A stretch of 64,000 bases of DNA from positions 3,038,001 through 3,102,000 of the forward strand of contig NZ_CP026115.2 of assembly GCF_009883635.2 (NCBI RefSeq). Reading direction: 5' to 3'. The DNA comes from Pseudomonas putida (GTDB lineage Bacteria; Pseudomonadota; Gammaproteobacteria; Pseudomonadales; Pseudomonadaceae). This document shows positions 26,309 to 35,615 of the stretch, in pieces; position 1 is the first letter of the stretch, and each line of letters starts with the position of its first letter. A program made the translations under genes and the position numbers. The notes below the pieces were generated by a model, which ran no database searches, had not been told where the DNA came from, and saw only the letters and a list, made by a program, of their open reading frames with translations.

Positions 26309-28954
26309 TCAGCAGTCCAGTGGGTTGCGCTTGTCCGGGTCGATGCCGAACTTGACGATGGCGTCAGCCACAACCTTGGGTTCGATCTCGCCGCGGTCAG
26401 CCAAGGCTTCCAGGGCAGCCAGCACCACGAAGTGGCGGTCGACTTCGAAGAAGTGACGCAGCTTCTTGCGGCTGTCGCTGCGACCGTAACCGTCGGTACC
26501 CAGGACCTTGAACTCTTTGCTCGGCACCCACTGGCGAATCTGCTCGGCGAACAGTTTCATGTAGTCGGTGGAAGCGATGACCGGACCTTTGCGACCGTTC
26601 AGGCACTGCTCGACGTAGGTCTGCTGTGGCTTCTGGCCAGGCTTCAGGCGGTTGGCGCGTTCCACGGCCAGGCCGTCGCGACGCAGTTCGTTGAAGCTGG
26701 TGACGCTCCACACGTCGGCGCCGACGTTGAACTCTTCACGCAGGATCTTCGCCGCTTCGCGGACTTCGCGCAGGATGGTGCCGGAGCCCATCAGCTGTAC
26801 GTGGTGCGCGGCTTCGCGGGTATCTTCTTCCAGCAGGTACATGCCCTTGATGATGCCTTCCTCGACACCGGCCGGCATGGCTGGCTGCTGGTAGGATTCG
26901 TTCATCACGGTGATGTAGTAGAAGATGTCCTGTTGCTCTTCGGTCATCTTCTTCATGCCGTCCTGGATGATCACCGCCAGCTCGTAGCCGTAGGTCGGAT
27001 CATAGGTGCGGCAGTTCGGGATGGTGCCCGCCATCATGTGGCTGTGACCGTCTTCGTGCTGCAGGCCTTCACCGTTGAGGGTGGTACGGCCGGCGGTACC
27101 GCCGATCAGGAAGCCACGGGTGCGGCTGTCGCCGGCAGCCCAGGCCAGGTCGCCAATGCGCTGGAAGCCGAACATCGAGTAGAAGATGTAGAACGGCAGC
27201 ATCGGCTGGTTGTGGCAGCTGTACGAGGTACCGGCAGCGATGAACGACGACATGGCGCCGGCTTCGTTGATGCCTTCCTCGAGGATCTGGCCCTTCTTGT
27301 CTTCGCGGTAGAACATCACCTGGTCTTTATCGACTGGCTCGTAGAGCTGGCCGACCGACGAGTAGATGCCCAGCTGGCGGAACATGCCTTCCATACCGAA
27401 GGTACGGGCTTCGTCCGGGATGATCGGGACGATGCGCTGGCCGATGTCCTTGTCCTTGACCAGCTGCGCCAGGATGCGCACGAAGGCCATGGTGGTGGAA
27501 ATTTCGCGGTCGCCCGAGCCGTCCAGGATCGCTTTCAGCGTTTCCAGTGGCGGGGTCGGCACGCTGAAGCTCTTGGCGCGGCGCTGAGGCACGAAGCCAC
27601 CCAGGGCATTGCGACGCTCGGCCAGGTACTTGGCTTCGGCAGAACCTTCTTCCGGCTTGAAGAACGGCAGGTTCTCAAGGTCGGCATCCTTGACCGGGAT
27701 GTCGAAGCGGTCGCGGAAGTGACGCAGGCTGTCGACGTCGACCTTCTTGGTGTTGTGCGCGGTGTTCTTGGCTTCGCCGGCACCGGTACCGTAACCCTTG
27801 ATGGTCTTGGCCAGGATGACGGTCGGCTGGTCCTTGTGGTTCACAGCCTGGTGGTAAGCCGCGTAGACCTTGTACGGGTCGTGGCCGCCACGGTTGAGCT
27901 TCCAGATCTCGTCGTCGGACAGGTCTTCGACCATGGCCTTGAGCTCTGGGGTGTTGAAGAAGTTCTCACGAACGTACGCGCCGTCTTTGGCTTTGTAGTT
28001 CTGGTACTCGCCGTCGATGACTTCGTCCATGCGGCGCTGCAGGGCACCGTTGGTGTCCTTGGCGAACAGTGGGTCCCAGAAGCGGCCCCAGACCACCTTG
28101 TTGACGTTCCAGCCACCGCCACGGAACACGCCTTCGAGTTCCTGGATGATCTTGCCGTTGCCGCGAACCGGGCCGTCGAGGCGCTGCAGGTTGCAGTTGA
28201 TGACGAAGATCAGGTTGTCCAGCTTCTCGCGGCCGGCCAGGGCGATTGCGCCCAGGGATTCCGGCTCGTCGCACTCGCCGTCGCCCATGAAGCACCAGAC
28301 CTTCTGCTTGCCGGCCGGGATGAAGCCACGGGCTTCCAGGTATTTCATGAAGCGTGCCTGGTAGATAGCCTGGATCGGGCCCAGACCCATCGAAACGGTC
28401 GGGAACTGCCAGAAGTCAGGCATCAGCCATGGGTGCGGGTACGAAGACAGGCCATTGCCGTCCACTTCCTGACGGAAGTTGTTCATCTGGTCTTCGTTGA
28501 TGCGGCCTTCCATGAAGGCACGGGCGTAGACGCCTGGCGATGCGTGGCCCTGGAAGAAGATCAGGTCGCCGCCATGTTCTTCGGTCGGCGCCTGGAAGAA
28601 GTAGTTGAAGCCGATGTCGTACAGGGTGGCACTGGAAGCGAAGCTGGAGATGTGGCCGCCCAGGTCCGAGTCCTTCAGGTTGGTGCGCATCACCATGGCC
28701 AGCGCGTTCCAACGCACCATCGAGCGAATGCGGCGTTCCATGAACAGGTCGCCAGGCATGCGTGCTTCGTGGGTGACAGGGATGGTGTTGCGGTATGGCG
28801 TGGTGATTGCGTACGGCAGCTGGGAGCCACTGCGGGTGGCCAGCTCGCCCATGCGGGTCATCAGGTAATGAGCGCGGTCTTCGCCTTCTTTGTCGAGGAC
28901 CGACTCCAGGGCATCCAGCCATTCCTGGGTTTCGATTGGATCGAGGTCTTGCAT
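26309..28954 (-). CDS. aceE: Pyruvate dehydrogenase E1 component
   Basis: 881 residues, the homodimeric Gammaproteobacterial E1 form. It decarboxylates pyruvate using thiamine diphosphate and passes the acetyl group to the E2 lipoyl arm. The ThDP-binding motif GDGECDEPESLGAIALAGREKLDNLIFVINCN (Mg-binding GDG to NCN; listed only for its two ends, about residues 230-261) and the histidine-rich GHASPGVYARAF segment are clear. The start is supported by CTGGAG before the ATG. The divergent glnE gene shares the upstream region, which holds operator-like motifs. Confidence 0.97.
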   Translation of the reverse strand: MQDLDPIETQEWLDALESVLDKEGEDRAHYLMTRMGELATRSGSQLPYAITTPYRNTIPVTHEARMPGDLFMERRIRSMVRWNALAMVMRTNLKDSDLGGHISSFASSATLYDIGFNYFFQAPTEEHGGDLIFFQGHASPGVYARAFMEGRINEDQMNNFRQEVDGNGLSSYPHPWLMPDFWQFPTVSMGLGPIQAIYQARFMKYLEARGFIPAGKQKVWCFMGDGECDEPESLGAIALAGREKLDNLIFVINCNLQRLDGPVRGNGKIIQELEGVFRGGGWNVNKVVWGRFWDPLFAKDTNGALQRRMDEVIDGEYQNYKAKDGAYVRENFFNTPELKAMVEDLSDDEIWKLNRGGHDPYKVYAAYHQAVNHKDQPTVILAKTIKGYGTGAGEAKNTAHNTKKVDVDSLRHFRDRFDIPVKDADLENLPFFKPEEGSAEAKYLAERRNALGGFVPQRRAKSFSVPTPPLETLKAILDGSGDREISTTMAFVRILAQLVKDKDIGQRIVPIIPDEARTFGMEGMFRQLGIYSSVGQLYEPVDKDQVMFYREDKKGQILEEGINEAGAMSSFIAAGTSYSCHNQPMLPFYIFYSMFGFQRIGDLAWAAGDSRTRGFLIGGTAGRTTLNGEGLQHEDGHSHMMAGTIPNCRTYDPTYGYELAVIIQDGMKKMTEEQQDIFYYITVMNESYQQPAMPAGVEEGIIKGMYLLEEDTREAAHHVQLMGSGTILREVREAAKILREEFNVGADVWSVTSFNELRRDGLAVERANRLKPGQKPQQTYVEQCLNGRKGPVIASTDYMKLFAEQIRQWVPSKEFKVLGTDGYGRSDSRKKLRHFFEVDRHFVVLAALEALADRGEIEPKVVADAIVKFGIDPDKRNPLDC

Positions 28955-29063
28955 GGCTTGCTCCAGGGCGGAAAGGCCACCAGAATCGGGGGCCTGAGTT
29001 TGCGACTGGCCTTATGGGCAGACGTCGTGAATTCTTGGATTACCGGGGTGTCTCCCGGCGCCG

Positions 29064-29078
29064 TGTAGTTTTACTACA
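29064..29078. promoter_or_regulatory. HexR-like operator, copy 1
   Basis: TGTAGTTTTACTACA: arms TGTAGT/ACTACA around TTT. It resembles the HexR operator pattern (TGTAATTAAATTACA type) known for central-carbon genes of Proteobacteria. It lies 110 bases before the aceE start. The regulator assignment is inference. Confidence 0.5.
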
Positions 29079-29115
29079 TTTGCTTCGGCATTTCATGCTT
29101 TTGCACGCCATGGGT

Positions 29116-29130
29116 AGTAGTAAAACTACA
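29116..29130. promoter_or_regulatory. HexR-like operator, copy 2 (inverted)
   Basis: AGTAGTAAAACTACA is the reverse complement of copy 1 with one mismatch, and the next base (C) also agrees. The centres of the two copies are 52 bases apart, close to five helical turns, which would put bound dimers on one face of the DNA. Confidence 0.5.
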
Positions 29131-29134
29131 CAAA

Positions 29135-29151
29135 TGCGACGTTTGGTCGCA
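29135..29151. promoter_or_regulatory. TGCGAC-GTTTG-GTCGCA inverted repeat, shared with glcB upstream region
   Basis: Perfect 6-bp arms around 5 bases. A near-identical element (ATGCGACCGGTTGGTCGC) lies at 53628-53645 upstream of glcB. The embedded TTTGGTCGCACC also resembles the TTGGTNNNACCAA pattern of PdhR-type regulators, but the match is partial. Confidence 0.4.
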
Positions 29152-29337
29152 CCTCGGCTTGTGAGGAAAAACGTTCATGTTGGTTGGCGGTGTGTCGCGA
29201 GCAGGTGAATCTTGATGTTTCTTGCCAATGATTCGTTTTTTTCAGCTATTTCCAACTTTTGTATGACAGTCCAACCGAGGTCCGGCTTCCTCTTGGCCGC
29301 TTTTTCCCCTTCATTTCACGCCGATCAAGGATAGACC

Positions 29338-32271
29338 ATGCGCCTACCTTTGCCGCTCGAACTGCCTGCTTCGCTGCAACCGCTGGTCGTCCGCAACCAG
29401 CAGTTTCTGAGCGATGCCGTGGCAGGCCACGCTGACCTCGACCTGCACACCTGGACCCCATTGCACCGGCAACAGTTCGATCAGGTTGCCGCTGCCAGCG
29501 ACTTCGTCCTTGGCGTGGCCCAGCGCGAGCCGGCCATGTTGTTCGCCCTGATCGCCAGCGGTGAGCTGGACCGCCGCTACGCCCCGGGCGAGCTGCGCGG
29601 GCAAATCGCCGCTGCGGCCCAGGCCGCGCAGAGCGAGGACGAACTGGCGCGCAACCTGCGCCGCGAGCGCAACCGCCAGCAGCTGCGGATCATCTGGCGC
29701 GACATTACCCGCCAGGCCGAGCTGGGCGAGACCTGCCGCGACCTGTCAGACCTCGCCGATGCGGCTATCGACGAAGCCTACCAGTGGTTGTACCCGCGCC
29801 ATTGCCAGCAGTTCGGCACGCCGATCGGCAACCGCAGCGGCCAGCCGCAGCACATGGTGGTGCTGGGCATGGGCAAGCTGGGCGCAGTGGAGCTGAACCT
29901 GTCGTCGGATATCGACCTGATCTTCGCCTTCCCCGAAGGTGGCGAAACAGAAGGCGTCAAACGCTCGCTGGAAAACCAGGAATTCTTCACCCGCCTGGGC
30001 CAGCGCCTGATCAAGGCGCTCGACCCGGTGACCGTCGACGGTTTCGTGTTCCGCGTCGACATGCGCCTGCGCCCCTATGGCTCGGCCGGCGCGTTGGTGC
30101 TCAGCTTCAATGCGCTGGAGCAGTACTACCAGGACCAGGGCCGCGACTGGGAACGATACGCGATGATCAAGGCGCGGGTGGTGGCTGGTGACCAGGCCGC
30201 CGGCGCGCAGCTGCAGGACATGCTGCGGCCATTCGTGTATCGGCGTTACCTGGACTTCTCGGCGATCGAAGCGCTGCGCACCATGAAGCAGCTGATCCAG
30301 CAGGAAGTACGGCGCAAAGGCATGGCCGACAATATCAAGCTTGGTGCTGGCGGCATCCGCGAGGTCGAGTTCATCGCCCAGGCCTTCCAGCTGATTCACG
30401 GCGGGCGTGACCTGAGCCTGCAGCAGCGGCCGCTGCTCAAGGTGCTGGCGACCCTGGAAGGCCAGGGTTACCTGCCGCCAGCTGTGGTGGCGGAGCTGCG
30501 CGAAGGTTATGAATTCCTGCGATATACCGAGCACGCCATCCAGGCCATCGCCGACCGCCAGACGCAGATGCTGCCGGACAGCGAGCTGGATCGTGAGCGG
30601 GTCGCCTATATCCTTGGCTTTGCCGACTGGCAAAGCTTCCACGATCAGTTGATGTACTGGCGGGGTCGGGTCGACTGGCACTTCCGCCAGGTCATCGCCG
30701 ACCCGGATGAAGACGAAGGCGAAGGTGAGCTGGTGGTGGGCGGCGAGTGGTCGCCACTGTGGGAACAGGCACAAGATGAAGAGGCTGCCGGCCGCCAGCT
30801 GGAGGAGGCGGGCTTCGAGCAGCCGGCCGAAGCGCTGCGCCGCCTGGCCGCACTGCGCGCCAGCCCGCAGCTGCGCTCGATGCAGCGCATCGGCCGCGAG
30901 CGCCTGGATGCTTTCATCCCACGTTTGCTGGCCCAGGCCGTGGAGCATGACAACCCGGACCTGGTGCTGGAGCGCGTGCTGCCGCTGGTCGAAGCCGTGG
31001 CGCGGCGTTCGGCCTATCTGGTGTTGCTCACCGAAAACCCGGGTGCGCTGCGGCGCTTGCTGACCCTGTGTGCTGCCAGCCCGTGGATTGCCGAGCAGAT
31101 CGCTCGGTACCCGTTGCTGCTCGATGAGCTGCTCAACGAAGGCCGCCTGTTCAGCCCGCCACTGGCGCCGGAGCTGGCCGCCGAGCTGCGCGAGCGCTTG
31201 ACGCGCATCCCCGAGGACGACCTGGAACAGCAGATGGAGGCGTTGCGCCACTTCAAGCTGGCCCACAGCCTGCGCGTGGCCGCGTCGGAAATCAGCGGCA
31301 ACCTGCCGTTGATGAAAGTCAGCGACTACCTGACCTGGCTGGCCGAAGCCATTCTCGACCAGGTGCTGGCCCTGGCCTGGCGCCAGACCGTGGCCCGCCA
31401 TGGCCAGCCCAAGCGCAGTGACGGCAGCCTGTGCGACCCAGGGTTCATCATCATCGGCTATGGCAAGGTCGGCGGCCTGGAGCTGGGCCATGGTTCGGAC
31501 CTCGACCTGGTGTTCATTCACGACGGCGACCCGCAAGCGGAAACCGACGGCGCCAAACCGATCGACAGCGCGCAGTTCTTCACCCGCCTGGGCCAGCGCA
31601 TCATCCACCTGCTGACCACCCAGACCAACTCCGGCCAGCTGTACGACGTCGACATGCGCCTGCGCCCGTCCGGCGCGGCGGGGCTGCTGGTCAGCTCACT
31701 GGGGGCGTTCGAACGTTACCAGCAGAGCGAGGCCTGGACCTGGGAGCATCAGGCCCTGGTGCGCGCCCGTGTGCTGGTGGGCTGCAAGCAGGTGGCGACG
31801 GCGTTCGAGGGCGTACGCGCCAAGGTCCTGGGCCAGGCCCGCGACCTGGGCAAGTTGCGCAGCGAAGTGAGCGAGATGCGCGCCAAGATGCGCGACAACC
31901 TCGGCACCAAGGCCACGCTTGCCGGTACCGCGGCCAATGCCTTCGATGCCGGTGTGGCGTTCGATATCAAGCAGGATGCAGGCGGTATCGTCGATATCGA
32001 ATTTATGGTGCAATACGCCGCTTTGGCCTGGTCTCACGAGCACCCGGCCATACTCCGATGGACCGATAACATCCGCATTCTGGAAGAGCTGGAGCAGGCA
32101 GGTTTGATGCCGGCCAGTGACGCGGTGCTGTTGCGTGAGGTGTACAAGGCGTTCCGCTCGGCGTCGCACCGCCAGGCCCTGCAGAAGCAGGCCGGGGTGA
32201 TCGATGCGGCGCAGTTTGCCGATGAGCGCCGCGAAGTGCGGCGGATCTGGGGTGAGCTGGGGCTGACCTGA
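29338..32271 (+). CDS. glnE: Bifunctional glutamine synthetase adenylyltransferase/deadenylase
   Basis: 977 residues. It controls glutamine synthetase by adding or removing AMP in response to PII. Two nucleotidyltransferase domains are evident: the N-terminal deadenylase (GMGKLGAVELNLSSDIDLIF, about 176-195) and the C-terminal adenylylase (GYGKVGGLELGHGSDLDLVF, about 706-725), each with the G-S-D-x-D metal site. Helical linker domains fill the middle. It is divergent from aceE and precedes the LPS-core operon, as in other Pseudomonas. Confidence 0.97.
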   Translation: MRLPLPLELPASLQPLVVRNQQFLSDAVAGHADLDLHTWTPLHRQQFDQVAAASDFVLGVAQREPAMLFALIASGELDRRYAPGELRGQIAAAAQAAQSEDELARNLRRERNRQQLRIIWRDITRQAELGETCRDLSDLADAAIDEAYQWLYPRHCQQFGTPIGNRSGQPQHMVVLGMGKLGAVELNLSSDIDLIFAFPEGGETEGVKRSLENQEFFTRLGQRLIKALDPVTVDGFVFRVDMRLRPYGSAGALVLSFNALEQYYQDQGRDWERYAMIKARVVAGDQAAGAQLQDMLRPFVYRRYLDFSAIEALRTMKQLIQQEVRRKGMADNIKLGAGGIREVEFIAQAFQLIHGGRDLSLQQRPLLKVLATLEGQGYLPPAVVAELREGYEFLRYTEHAIQAIADRQTQMLPDSELDRERVAYILGFADWQSFHDQLMYWRGRVDWHFRQVIADPDEDEGEGELVVGGEWSPLWEQAQDEEAAGRQLEEAGFEQPAEALRRLAALRASPQLRSMQRIGRERLDAFIPRLLAQAVEHDNPDLVLERVLPLVEAVARRSAYLVLLTENPGALRRLLTLCAASPWIAEQIARYPLLLDELLNEGRLFSPPLAPELAAELRERLTRIPEDDLEQQMEALRHFKLAHSLRVAASEISGNLPLMKVSDYLTWLAEAILDQVLALAWRQTVARHGQPKRSDGSLCDPGFIIIGYGKVGGLELGHGSDLDLVFIHDGDPQAETDGAKPIDSAQFFTRLGQRIIHLLTTQTNSGQLYDVDMRLRPSGAAGLLVSSLGAFERYQQSEAWTWEHQALVRARVLVGCKQVATAFEGVRAKVLGQARDLGKLRSEVSEMRAKMRDNLGTKATLAGTAANAFDAGVAFDIKQDAGGIVDIEFMVQYAALAWSHEHPAILRWTDNIRILEELEQAGLMPASDAVLLREVYKAFRSASHRQALQKQAGVIDAAQFADERREVRRIWGELGLT

Positions 32272-32327
32272 AGGCCCTGAAAGGGTCTGAGTGGTACACT
32301 GTCCGCCACATAGCCTGAATATAAAGA

Positions 32328-32363
32328 GGGGAGGCCAGGCTGTATGCAGCCTGTAGCCTCCCC
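32328..32363 (+). promoter_or_regulatory. Strong hairpin in the leader of waaF
   Basis: GGGGAGGC-C-AGGCTG-TATG-CAGCCT-GTA-GCCTCCCC folds into a long GC-rich stem of 14 pairs with a 1/3-base bulge and a four-base loop. No T-run follows, so it is not a standard terminator. An ATG in the loop (32344) is in frame with waaF. It could be an mRNA 5' structure or an attenuator-like element. Confidence 0.55.
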
Positions 32364-32382
32364 GAGCGTTTCTGGACTAAGC

Positions 32383-33432
32383 ATGAGAATACTGATCATT
32401 GGCCCCAGCTGGGTCGGCGACATGGTGATGGCGCAGACCCTGTTCCAGTGCCTGAAACAGCAGCACCCCGACTGCGTGATCGACGTGCTGGCGCCCGAGT
32501 GGAGCCGGCCGATCCTCGAACGCATGCCCGAAGTGCGCCAGGCCTTGAGCTTTCCGCTCGGCCACGGCGCGCTGGAGCTGGCCACGCGTCGGCGCATCGG
32601 CAAGTCCCTGGCCGGCCAGTACGACCAGGCCATCCTGCTGCCCAACTCGCTGAAGTCAGCGCTGGTGCCGTTCTTTGCCGGCATCCCCAAGCGCACCGGC
32701 TGGCGTGGCGAAATGCGTTTCGGTCTGCTCAACGACGTGCGCAAGCTGGACAAGGCCCGCTACCCACTGATGATCGAGCGTTTCATGGCCCTGGCCTACG
32801 CGCCCGGCGCCGAGCTGCCGCAGCCGTATCCGCGGCCGAACCTGCAGATCGAAGCGCAGAGCCGTGAAGCCGCCATGGCCAAGTTTGGCCTGGCGCTGGA
32901 CCGCCCGGTGCTGGCGCTGTGCCCTGGGGCCGAGTTTGGCGAGGCCAAGCGCTGGCCGGCCGAGCACTACGCCCAAGTCGCTGACGCGATGATCCGCCAG
33001 GGCTGGCAGGTGTGGTTGTTTGGCTCGAAGAACGATCACCCGGTCGGCGAGCAGATTCGCGACCGCCTGATTCCGGGCTTCCGTGAAGAGTCGTACAACC
33101 TGGCCGGCGAGACCTCGCTGGCCGAGGCGATCGACCTGATGTCCTGCGCCGATGCCGTGGTGTCCAACGACTCCGGCCTGATGCACGTGGCCGCCGCGCT
33201 GAATCGCCCGCTGGTCGCGGTGTACGGTTCCACTTCGCCAGGCTTCACGCCGCCGCTGGCCGAACAGGTGGAAGTGGTGCGCACCGGCATCGAGTGCAGC
33301 CCGTGCTTCGACCGCACCTGCCGCTTCGGCCACTACAACTGCCTGCGCCTGCTGGAGCCTGGCAAAGTCATCGCTGCCCTGCACAGCCTGGGCGGTCCGA
33401 ACCTGATCGATACCGTGGCCGAGGTCGACTAA
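32383..33432 (+). CDS. waaF: LPS heptosyltransferase II
   Basis: 349 residues from the ATG at 32383 (MRILIIGPSWVGDMVMAQ), the usual start of GT9 heptosyltransferases; an in-frame ATG at 32344 would add 13 residues. It transfers the second L-glycero-D-manno-heptose to the inner core at the cytoplasmic face. LCPGAEFGEAKRWP and VSNDSGLMHVAAAL are the ADP-heptose-binding segments. It is the first gene of the tightly packed operon waaF-waaC-waaG-waaP-kinases. Confidence 0.95.
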   Translation: MRILIIGPSWVGDMVMAQTLFQCLKQQHPDCVIDVLAPEWSRPILERMPEVRQALSFPLGHGALELATRRRIGKSLAGQYDQAILLPNSLKSALVPFFAGIPKRTGWRGEMRFGLLNDVRKLDKARYPLMIERFMALAYAPGAELPQPYPRPNLQIEAQSREAAMAKFGLALDRPVLALCPGAEFGEAKRWPAEHYAQVADAMIRQGWQVWLFGSKNDHPVGEQIRDRLIPGFREESYNLAGETSLAEAIDLMSCADAVVSNDSGLMHVAAALNRPLVAVYGSTSPGFTPPLAEQVEVVRTGIECSPCFDRTCRFGHYNCLRLLEPGKVIAALHSLGGPNLIDTVAEVD

Positions 33433-34491
33433 GTGCGGGTACTGATCATCAAGACCTCGTCGCTGGGTGATGTGATCCACACCCTGCCGGCGCTGACTGA
33501 CGCCGCCCATGCCATCCCGGGCATCCGTTTCGACTGGGTGGTGGAAGAAGGCTTCGCCGAAATTCCCAGCTGGCACCCGGCGGTCGACCAGGTCATACCG
33601 GTGGCGATCCGCCGCTGGCGCAAGAACATCTGGCAGACGATCAAGAGCGGCGAGTGGAAGGCGTTCAAGCAGCGCGTTCGCGAGCGCAAGTATGACCTGG
33701 TGATCGATGCCCAGGGCCTGGTCAAGTCGGCCTGGCTGACCCGCTACGTCAAGGCCCCGGTCGCCGGCCTGGACCGCTTCTCGGCCCGTGAAGGCTGGGC
33801 CAGCCGCTTCTACGACCGGCCGCTGTCGGTTGCCGTCGGCCAGCATGCCGTGGAGCGTGTGCGCCAGCTGTTCGCCATGGCCCTGGCCTATGACCTGCCG
33901 GAAGGCATCGGCCACTACGGCCTCGACCTTGACCGCCTGCAACTGCCGCCGGCTGCGCCCTACGTAGTGTTTCTGCACGGCACGACCTGGGCGACCAAGC
34001 ACTGGCCCGAAGCCTACTGGCGTGAACTGGCCGAGCGCCTGGGCCGGCGCAAGCTGCAAGTGCGCCTGCCGTGGGGCAACCCAGCCGAGAAGGCCCGCGC
34101 CGAGCGTATCGCCCAAGGCTTGAACAACTGCCAGGTGCTCCCCAAATTGAACCTTGCCGGCGTCGCCCGCGTGCTCGCGGCGGCCAAGGCCTGTGTGGCG
34201 GTGGATACCGGCCTCGGTCACCTGGCCGCAGCGCTGGACGTGCCGACCATTTCGCTGTTCGGCCCGACCAACCCGGGCCTGACCGGCGCCTACGGGCGCG
34301 TGCAGGTTCACCAGGCCAGCGATTTCCCATGCGCACCGTGCCTGCAGAAGAAGTGCACCTACAAACCGAGCGCAGACGACCTGCGCCGGTTCGATCTGAA
34401 ACGCGAGTGGCCGCTGTGCTTCACTCGCCTGAATCCCGAGCATGTAGCGAGCCGCCTGAGCGCGCTGCTGCTGGCTGAGGATGTTCGTTGA
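33433..34491 (+). CDS. waaC: LPS heptosyltransferase I
   Basis: 352 residues starting with GTG directly after the waaF stop. GT9 family: MRVLIIKTSSLGDVIHTLPA at the start and VDTGLGHLAAALDVPTISLFGPTNP (ends only: about residues 256-280) as the donor site. It adds the first heptose to Kdo2-lipid A. Its stop overlaps the waaG start (TGATG). Confidence 0.96.
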   Translation: MRVLIIKTSSLGDVIHTLPALTDAAHAIPGIRFDWVVEEGFAEIPSWHPAVDQVIPVAIRRWRKNIWQTIKSGEWKAFKQRVRERKYDLVIDAQGLVKSAWLTRYVKAPVAGLDRFSAREGWASRFYDRPLSVAVGQHAVERVRQLFAMALAYDLPEGIGHYGLDLDRLQLPPAAPYVVFLHGTTWATKHWPEAYWRELAERLGRRKLQVRLPWGNPAEKARAERIAQGLNNCQVLPKLNLAGVARVLAAAKACVAVDTGLGHLAAALDVPTISLFGPTNPGLTGAYGRVQVHQASDFPCAPCLQKKCTYKPSADDLRRFDLKREWPLCFTRLNPEHVASRLSALLLAEDVR

Positions 34492-35615
34492 TGCAACTGG
34501 CTTTCGTGCTTTACAAATATTTCCCCTTCGGCGGGCTGCAGCGCGATTTCATGCGCATTGCCCTGGAATGCCAGAAGCGGGGCCACCAGATCCGCGTGTA
34601 CACGCTGATCTGGGAGGGTGACATTCCGCCGGGCTTCGAGGTGCTGGTGGCGCCGGTCAAGGCGATCTTCAACCACCGCCGCAACGAGAAGCTCAGCGCC
34701 TGGATGGAAGCGGACCTGGCCAAGCGTCCGGTCGACCGCCTGATCGGCTTCAACAAGATGCCGGGGCTGGACGTCTACTACGCCGCCGACGGCTGCTTCG
34801 AGGACAAGGCGCAGACCCTGCGCGGTGGCCTGTACCGCCGCTGGGGCCGCTACCGGCACTTCGCCGAGTACGAGCGTGCGGTGTTCGCCAAGGACGCCCG
34901 TACCGAAGTGCTGATGATTTCCGAAGTGCAGCAGCCGCTGTTCATCAAGCACTACGGCACCCCCGTGGAGCGCTTCCACCTGCTGCCACCGGGTATTTCC
35001 CAGGACCGCCGCGCGCCGGCCAATGCCGCCGAGATCCGCGCCGAGTTCCGCAAGGAATTCAACCTGGGCGATGATGACCTGCTGCTGGTGCAGATCGGGT
35101 CGGGCTTCAAGACCAAGGGCGTCGACCGCAGCCTCAAGGCCTTGGCCGCGCTGCCATCGGCGCTGCGCAAGCGCACCAAACTGATGGTCATCGGCCAGGA
35201 CGACCCCAAGGTGTTTCAGCTGCAGAGCGCGACCCTGGGCCTGGGCGAACAGGTGCAGTTCCTCAAGGGCCGCAGCGACATCCCGCGCTTCCTGCTTGGC
35301 GCCGACCTGCTGATCCACCCGGCGTACAACGAGAACACCGGCACGGTGCTGCTTGAGGCCCTGGTGGCCGGCCTGCCGGTGCTGGTGTCCAAGGTCTGCG
35401 GCTACGCCCACTACATCGACGAGGCCGACAGTGGCCTGGTGCTGGACGAGCCGTTCGAACAGGAGCAGCTCAATGCATACCTGCAGCGCATGCTGGAAGA
35501 CGGGCAGGCCCGCGCCGACTGGTCGCGCAATGGCCTGGCCTTCGCCGACAGCGCCGACCTGTACAGCATGCCGCAGCATGCTGCCGATGTGATCCTGGGG
35601 CAGGAGAACGCATGA
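34491..35615 (+). CDS. waaG: LPS core glucosyltransferase I (WaaG)
   Basis: 374 residues. A GT4-type glycosyltransferase: MQLAFVLYKYFPFGGLQRDF at the N-terminus and YNENTGTVLLEALVAGLPVL, the C-terminal E-x7-E nucleotide-sugar motif. It adds the first outer-core sugar to heptose II. It overlaps waaC by one base and waaP by four. Confidence 0.95.
   Translation: MQLAFVLYKYFPFGGLQRDFMRIALECQKRGHQIRVYTLIWEGDIPPGFEVLVAPVKAIFNHRRNEKLSAWMEADLAKRPVDRLIGFNKMPGLDVYYAADGCFEDKAQTLRGGLYRRWGRYRHFAEYERAVFAKDARTEVLMISEVQQPLFIKHYGTPVERFHLLPPGISQDRRAPANAAEIRAEFRKEFNLGDDDLLLVQIGSGFKTKGVDRSLKALAALPSALRKRTKLMVIGQDDPKVFQLQSATLGLGEQVQFLKGRSDIPRFLLGADLLIHPAYNENTGTVLLEALVAGLPVLVSKVCGYAHYIDEADSGLVLDEPFEQEQLNAYLQRMLEDGQARADWSRNGLAFADSADLYSMPQHAADVILGQENA

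Larger units (their letters stand above)
28955..29337. promoter_or_regulatory. Divergent aceE / glnE control region
   Basis: A 383-base gene-free stretch between aceE (minus) and glnE (plus). It holds two inverted copies of a 15-bp TGTAGT-type box and one TGCGAC..GTCGCA inverted repeat, listed separately. The rest, especially 29205-29260, is richer in A+T and suits promoters, but no -10/-35 pair could be fixed with confidence. Confidence 0.6.

Noticed and set aside
26432..29068. 878-codon plus-strand ORF opposite aceE
   Set aside because: Antisense shadow of aceE, no domain pattern.
32328..32363. Terminator between glnE and waaF
   Set aside because: The hairpin is strong but no T-run follows.
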